Shown here one piece after another: positions 5,324 through 7,533 of a stretch of 7,533 nucleotides of DNA. Position 1 is the first letter of the stretch; the number at the start of each line of letters is the position of its first letter. Location of the stretch: assembly GCA_039923455.1 (NCBI GenBank), contig JBDTCS010000257.1, forward strand, positions 1-7,533, read 5' to 3'. Origin of the DNA: JBDTCS01 sp039923455 (GTDB lineage Bacteria > Bacteroidota > Ignavibacteria > Palsa-1295). The notes under the pieces were generated by a model. That model was given only the letters and a program-made list of their open reading frames with translations, did not search any database and was not told the DNA's origin. A program made the translations under genes and the position numbers.

Positions 5324-6550
5324 TCACTTTTCTACGATCATGGTTCGCGAGAGTCGGAGGCCACCGGATTCGATCGAGTACGTATAAACGCCGGAGGCAA
5401 GTTTGGAGCCATCAACTGTCATAGTGTGATGCCCCGATATCTTATGCTCGCTCTGCACGATTTTTTCTCGGCCTAAAATATCAACGACAACGAACCGAAC
5501 ATCGCCGGAGTGCGCAAGCGAATAGCCTATCACTGTTGTCGGATTGAAGGGATTTGGAAAATTTTGTTCGAGTTGTAATTCGTCAGCTTGCAATTGGTTA
5601 ACACCAATCGGTCGGACATCGCTAAATTCCGAAAGCGGTCTCCGCCAAACGCCGCTCAATCCGCCGCCACCTTCGAAAAGATATCCATCCTTTACACAAA
5701 AGACGAAGGCATCAAGATCCGTGAGTCCTTGACTCACATCATGCCAAGAGTCTCCAAGATCGGTCGTCATCATCACACCGCCGGCATGATTAAAACCTGC
5801 AAAGAGTGTATCCCCCACAAACAGAAGACCTCGCACATCGACCTTGCTAAAACCATTATTGACTCGTTGCCAATGAACGCCCAAGTCGGATGAACGGTAA
5901 ATACCAGCGTACCGGGTGGCAGCAAAGATATACGAACCGTGCGTTTCGATGGCATTCACATTTGTATCTTTGAGCCATGGCGTTAGGCCCTCCCATGTCT
6001 CACCGCGATCGGGTGAACGAAACACACCCCCATGATCCGCACCAGCATATAACAACGAACCGGCACGATGAAAACACCAGATGCCGGTGTCGCCATATAA
6101 CCGAGGAATTTGTTGCCAATGATCGCCTTCGTCGAATGAGCGCAACAGTGCACCGGCACTCTCCACGAATAATGTGTCGCCCATCGAAATAATACTCGCT
6201 CCACCATTATTCAGAGGACCCTTACCCAGGCAGTAGAGCCAGGTTTTGCCTGTGTCGTTCGATTTGTAGATACCTGCAAAACCGGTCGTAAGAATTAAAT
6301 CGGTACCATACACAATAATCCGGTCAATATCGGCGGTACTGGAAATTCCATTGTCGGTCTCCACCCACGTTTCCCCATCATCCGAGGAACGAAACAAAAG
6401 TCCATTTGACGAAGAAAATAGATATTGTCCGACAGGGAGGAGCGCATGCGTACCGCTGTAAGCGAGAGAGGTCCCTTGCCACTGACCACGCGACGTTGTG
6501 GCGATCATCAACGTCGCGAGGCCTATCACAAACAAAATGAATCTGATCAT
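5324..6550 (-). CDS. Secreted Asp-box beta-propeller protein with T9SS C-terminal sorting domain
   Basis: A 408-residue exported protein. Residues 1-22 form a Sec signal peptide (MIRF, hydrophobic core, then a likely cut near Gly22-Gln23). Six Asp-box (BNR-like, SxDxGxxW) motifs follow at about 55-62 SSDDGETW, 97-104 SNDTGKTW, 138-145 SFDEGDHW, 179-186 SPDRGETW, 220-227 SSDLGVHW and 262-269 TTDLGDSW. Their spacing is a strict 41-42 residues, one motif per blade, predicting a beta-propeller of the sortilin/sialidase/photosynthesis-stability type. Residues about 326-408 are a type A T9SS sorting domain: LEQNFPNPFNPTTVIGYSL, then DILGRE and a final LASGVYTYSI block. Such proteins cross the outer membrane through T9SS and are released or anchored at the surface. 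Asp boxes occur in many unrelated proteins and there is no sign of sialidase active-site residues, so no enzyme activity is claimed. The ATG is one base after the upstream gene's stop. Confidence 0.92.
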   Translation of the reverse strand: MIRFILFVIGLATLMIATTSRGQWQGTSLAYSGTHALLPVGQYLFSSSNGLLFRSSDDGETWVETDNGISSTADIDRIIVYGTDLILTTGFAGIYKSNDTGKTWLYCLGKGPLNNGGASIISMGDTLFVESAGALLRSFDEGDHWQQIPRLYGDTGIWCFHRAGSLLYAGADHGGVFRSPDRGETWEGLTPWLKDTNVNAIETHGSYIFAATRYAGIYRSSDLGVHWQRVNNGFSKVDVRGLLFVGDTLFAGFNHAGGVMMTTDLGDSWHDVSQGLTDLDAFVFCVKDGYLFEGGGGLSGVWRRPLSEFSDVRPIGVNQLQADELQLEQNFPNPFNPTTVIGYSLAHSGDVRFVVVDILGREKIVQSEHKISGHHTMTVDGSKLASGVYTYSIESGGLRLSRTMIVEK

Positions 6551-6551
6551 T

Positions 6552-7532
6552 TTATTTTATGATCACAAAGTTTCGCGATCGAGAAGTATATCCAGGCGCC
6601 GAAAGGCGGCACATATACACCCCGGCTTTCATCGACCGAGAAGTATACGAGGATTGATTCCAGCCTGCATCTACTCGTCCAATCTTGTAGGAACCGATGG
6701 GCCGACCAAGAATATCGAAGAACTCGGCGTTCATATCATCTCGAATTTTGTCGTTGAAAAATCGAATGTTGATCGCGCCATCTTTGGCAACTGATACATC
6801 CAATTCGCCAGGAATTATTGGTGATTTATGTGCAACGGAGCTGGTGCTTGACGTGCGGCCAAAGACAGTGAAATTCATCCCCAACTCGGAGTCCGGCGGC
6901 GCAAGAATAAAGGTCGAATCATTGACCTTTATTTTCCACTGCCCGGTCCGCAGTACGAATGTGGTTCCTACATTATGAAAAATTCCCTCGTTGAGCGAAT
7001 CATGATCCCACCCACTCCCGTTAAGTACCTGAGTCCACCCAGATTCAAAATTGAAAGGGCTCGATAGGTTCCAGCCTGATTTAGCTAAGGGACCGCCGCT
7101 TCGACCCCAGGCAAAAAGAGGTACGGAATCCGTGCGATCCCAAACGTCGGGCAAGGTAGTGGACAAAGTGACAATTCTGAATTGAGCATTTACAGCGGTA
7201 TAGTCGAGTTGATACCGGCGCTTAATCGAACCAACGGAGTCCGGAAAATGAGTCATGTTGGGATTCTCCGCGGGTCCAAAGGCGCAGGAGCCTTGAGGCA
7301 CGTTTGTCCATGCACCGAAAGACATTGAAGTCGTATCACTACTCTTGTAGTGATAGATCTTGTAACCACTATGTGGGTATGAAGACCGATCACTATCGAG
7401 CATTTCAAACGCTTTGCCTATATCAAGATGCCCCCACCCTGAAGAGTCTCTCCACGAATTGCGAAGACTGGTATCGGAAAGACGGCCTCCGTCTCGCCTC
7501 CATGCTGAGGCCTTTAGAATTCCTTGGTAGTC
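6552..7532 (-). CDS. C-terminal part of a T9SS-secreted protein, probably a subtilisin-like serine protease (5' end outside window)
   Basis: The frame is open from the right window edge to a TAA at 6552, giving 326 residues; an internal ATG at 7403 is not the true start, because protein-like sequence continues upstream of it. Residues 6-10 (LKASA) and 31-45 (SGWGHLDIGKAFEML) resemble the last helices of subtilase (peptidase S8) catalytic domains, where a Gly-x-Gly turn precedes the final helix. The Asp/His/Ser catalytic residues would lie outside the window, so the protease call is inference. Residues about 46-241 are beta-rich and unrecognised, with aromatic stretches such as WDRTDSVPLFAWGRSGG that suggest jelly-roll or Ig-like modules. 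The last 85 residues resemble a T9SS sorting domain (FFDILGRPIGSYK, MKAGVYMCRLSA, SRNFVIIK) but lack the FPNPFNP motif. It is one base from the next gene, so the two are almost certainly co-transcribed. Confidence 0.72.
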   Translation of the reverse strand, partial: DYQGILKASAWRRDGGRLSDTSLRNSWRDSSGWGHLDIGKAFEMLDSDRSSYPHSGYKIYHYKSSDTTSMSFGAWTNVPQGSCAFGPAENPNMTHFPDSVGSIKRRYQLDYTAVNAQFRIVTLSTTLPDVWDRTDSVPLFAWGRSGGPLAKSGWNLSSPFNFESGWTQVLNGSGWDHDSLNEGIFHNVGTTFVLRTGQWKIKVNDSTFILAPPDSELGMNFTVFGRTSSTSSVAHKSPIIPGELDVSVAKDGAINIRFFNDKIRDDMNAEFFDILGRPIGSYKIGRVDAGWNQSSYTSRSMKAGVYMCRLSAPGYTSRSRNFVIIK

Positions 7533-7533
7533 C

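Noticed and set aside
7480..7533. Dockerin-like reading of the glycine-rich stretch near the right edge
   Set aside because: The calcium-binding DxNxDG pattern is absent; the stretch fits the end of a subtilase domain better.

Overview
The window carries only minus-strand genes, so its right-hand end is upstream. The lineage is most likely in the Bacteroidota/Chlorobiota/Ignavibacteriota (FCB) group, plausibly an Ignavibacteria- or Kapabacteria-like bacterium. The reasons are two secreted proteins ending in type IX secretion (T9SS) C-terminal sorting domains, one with the NFPNPFNPTT motif common in that group; a separate nuoB-nuoC-nuoD arrangement; mostly absent Shine-Dalgarno sequences; and mid-range GC. 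This is inference from motifs, not from a database match.

Layout in the direction of transcription. (1) 7532-5324: two adjacent genes for T9SS-exported proteins, one nucleotide apart. The first is the C-terminal part of a probable subtilisin-like protease, cut by the window edge. The second is a six-repeat Asp-box beta-propeller protein. A terminator at 5216-5264 closes this unit. (2) 5149-2421: a complex I (NADH:quinone oxidoreductase) unit. Intact nuoB, nuoC and nuoD are preceded by a broken nuoA: the last 38 codons are clear, the middle is gone, and a possible N-terminal scrap lies out of frame. A 15-bp direct repeat copies the end of nuoA into the nuoA-nuoB gap. A strong hairpin terminator 14 bp after nuoD separates these subunits from any further nuo genes. 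(3) 2143-1: a probable three-gene signalling unit. It comprises a lipoprotein with a carboxypeptidase-regulatory-like (beta-sandwich) domain, an ECF sigma factor, and a single-pass membrane protein that overlaps the sigma gene by 11 bases. That protein has a short cytoplasmic anti-sigma-like segment, a long periplasmic linker and the start of what looks like an outer-membrane beta-barrel; it runs off the left edge.

How the parts fit. The T9SS cargo genes act outside the cell, and the nuo genes supply the peripheral arm and Q-module of complex I at the inner membrane. The lipoprotein/sigma/membrane-protein set looks like an envelope-sensing regulatory unit whose sensor may span the whole envelope in one polypeptide. 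This last unit and the damaged nuoA are the two most interesting items. No tRNA, rRNA, CRISPR array, insertion sequence or plus-strand gene could be supported.
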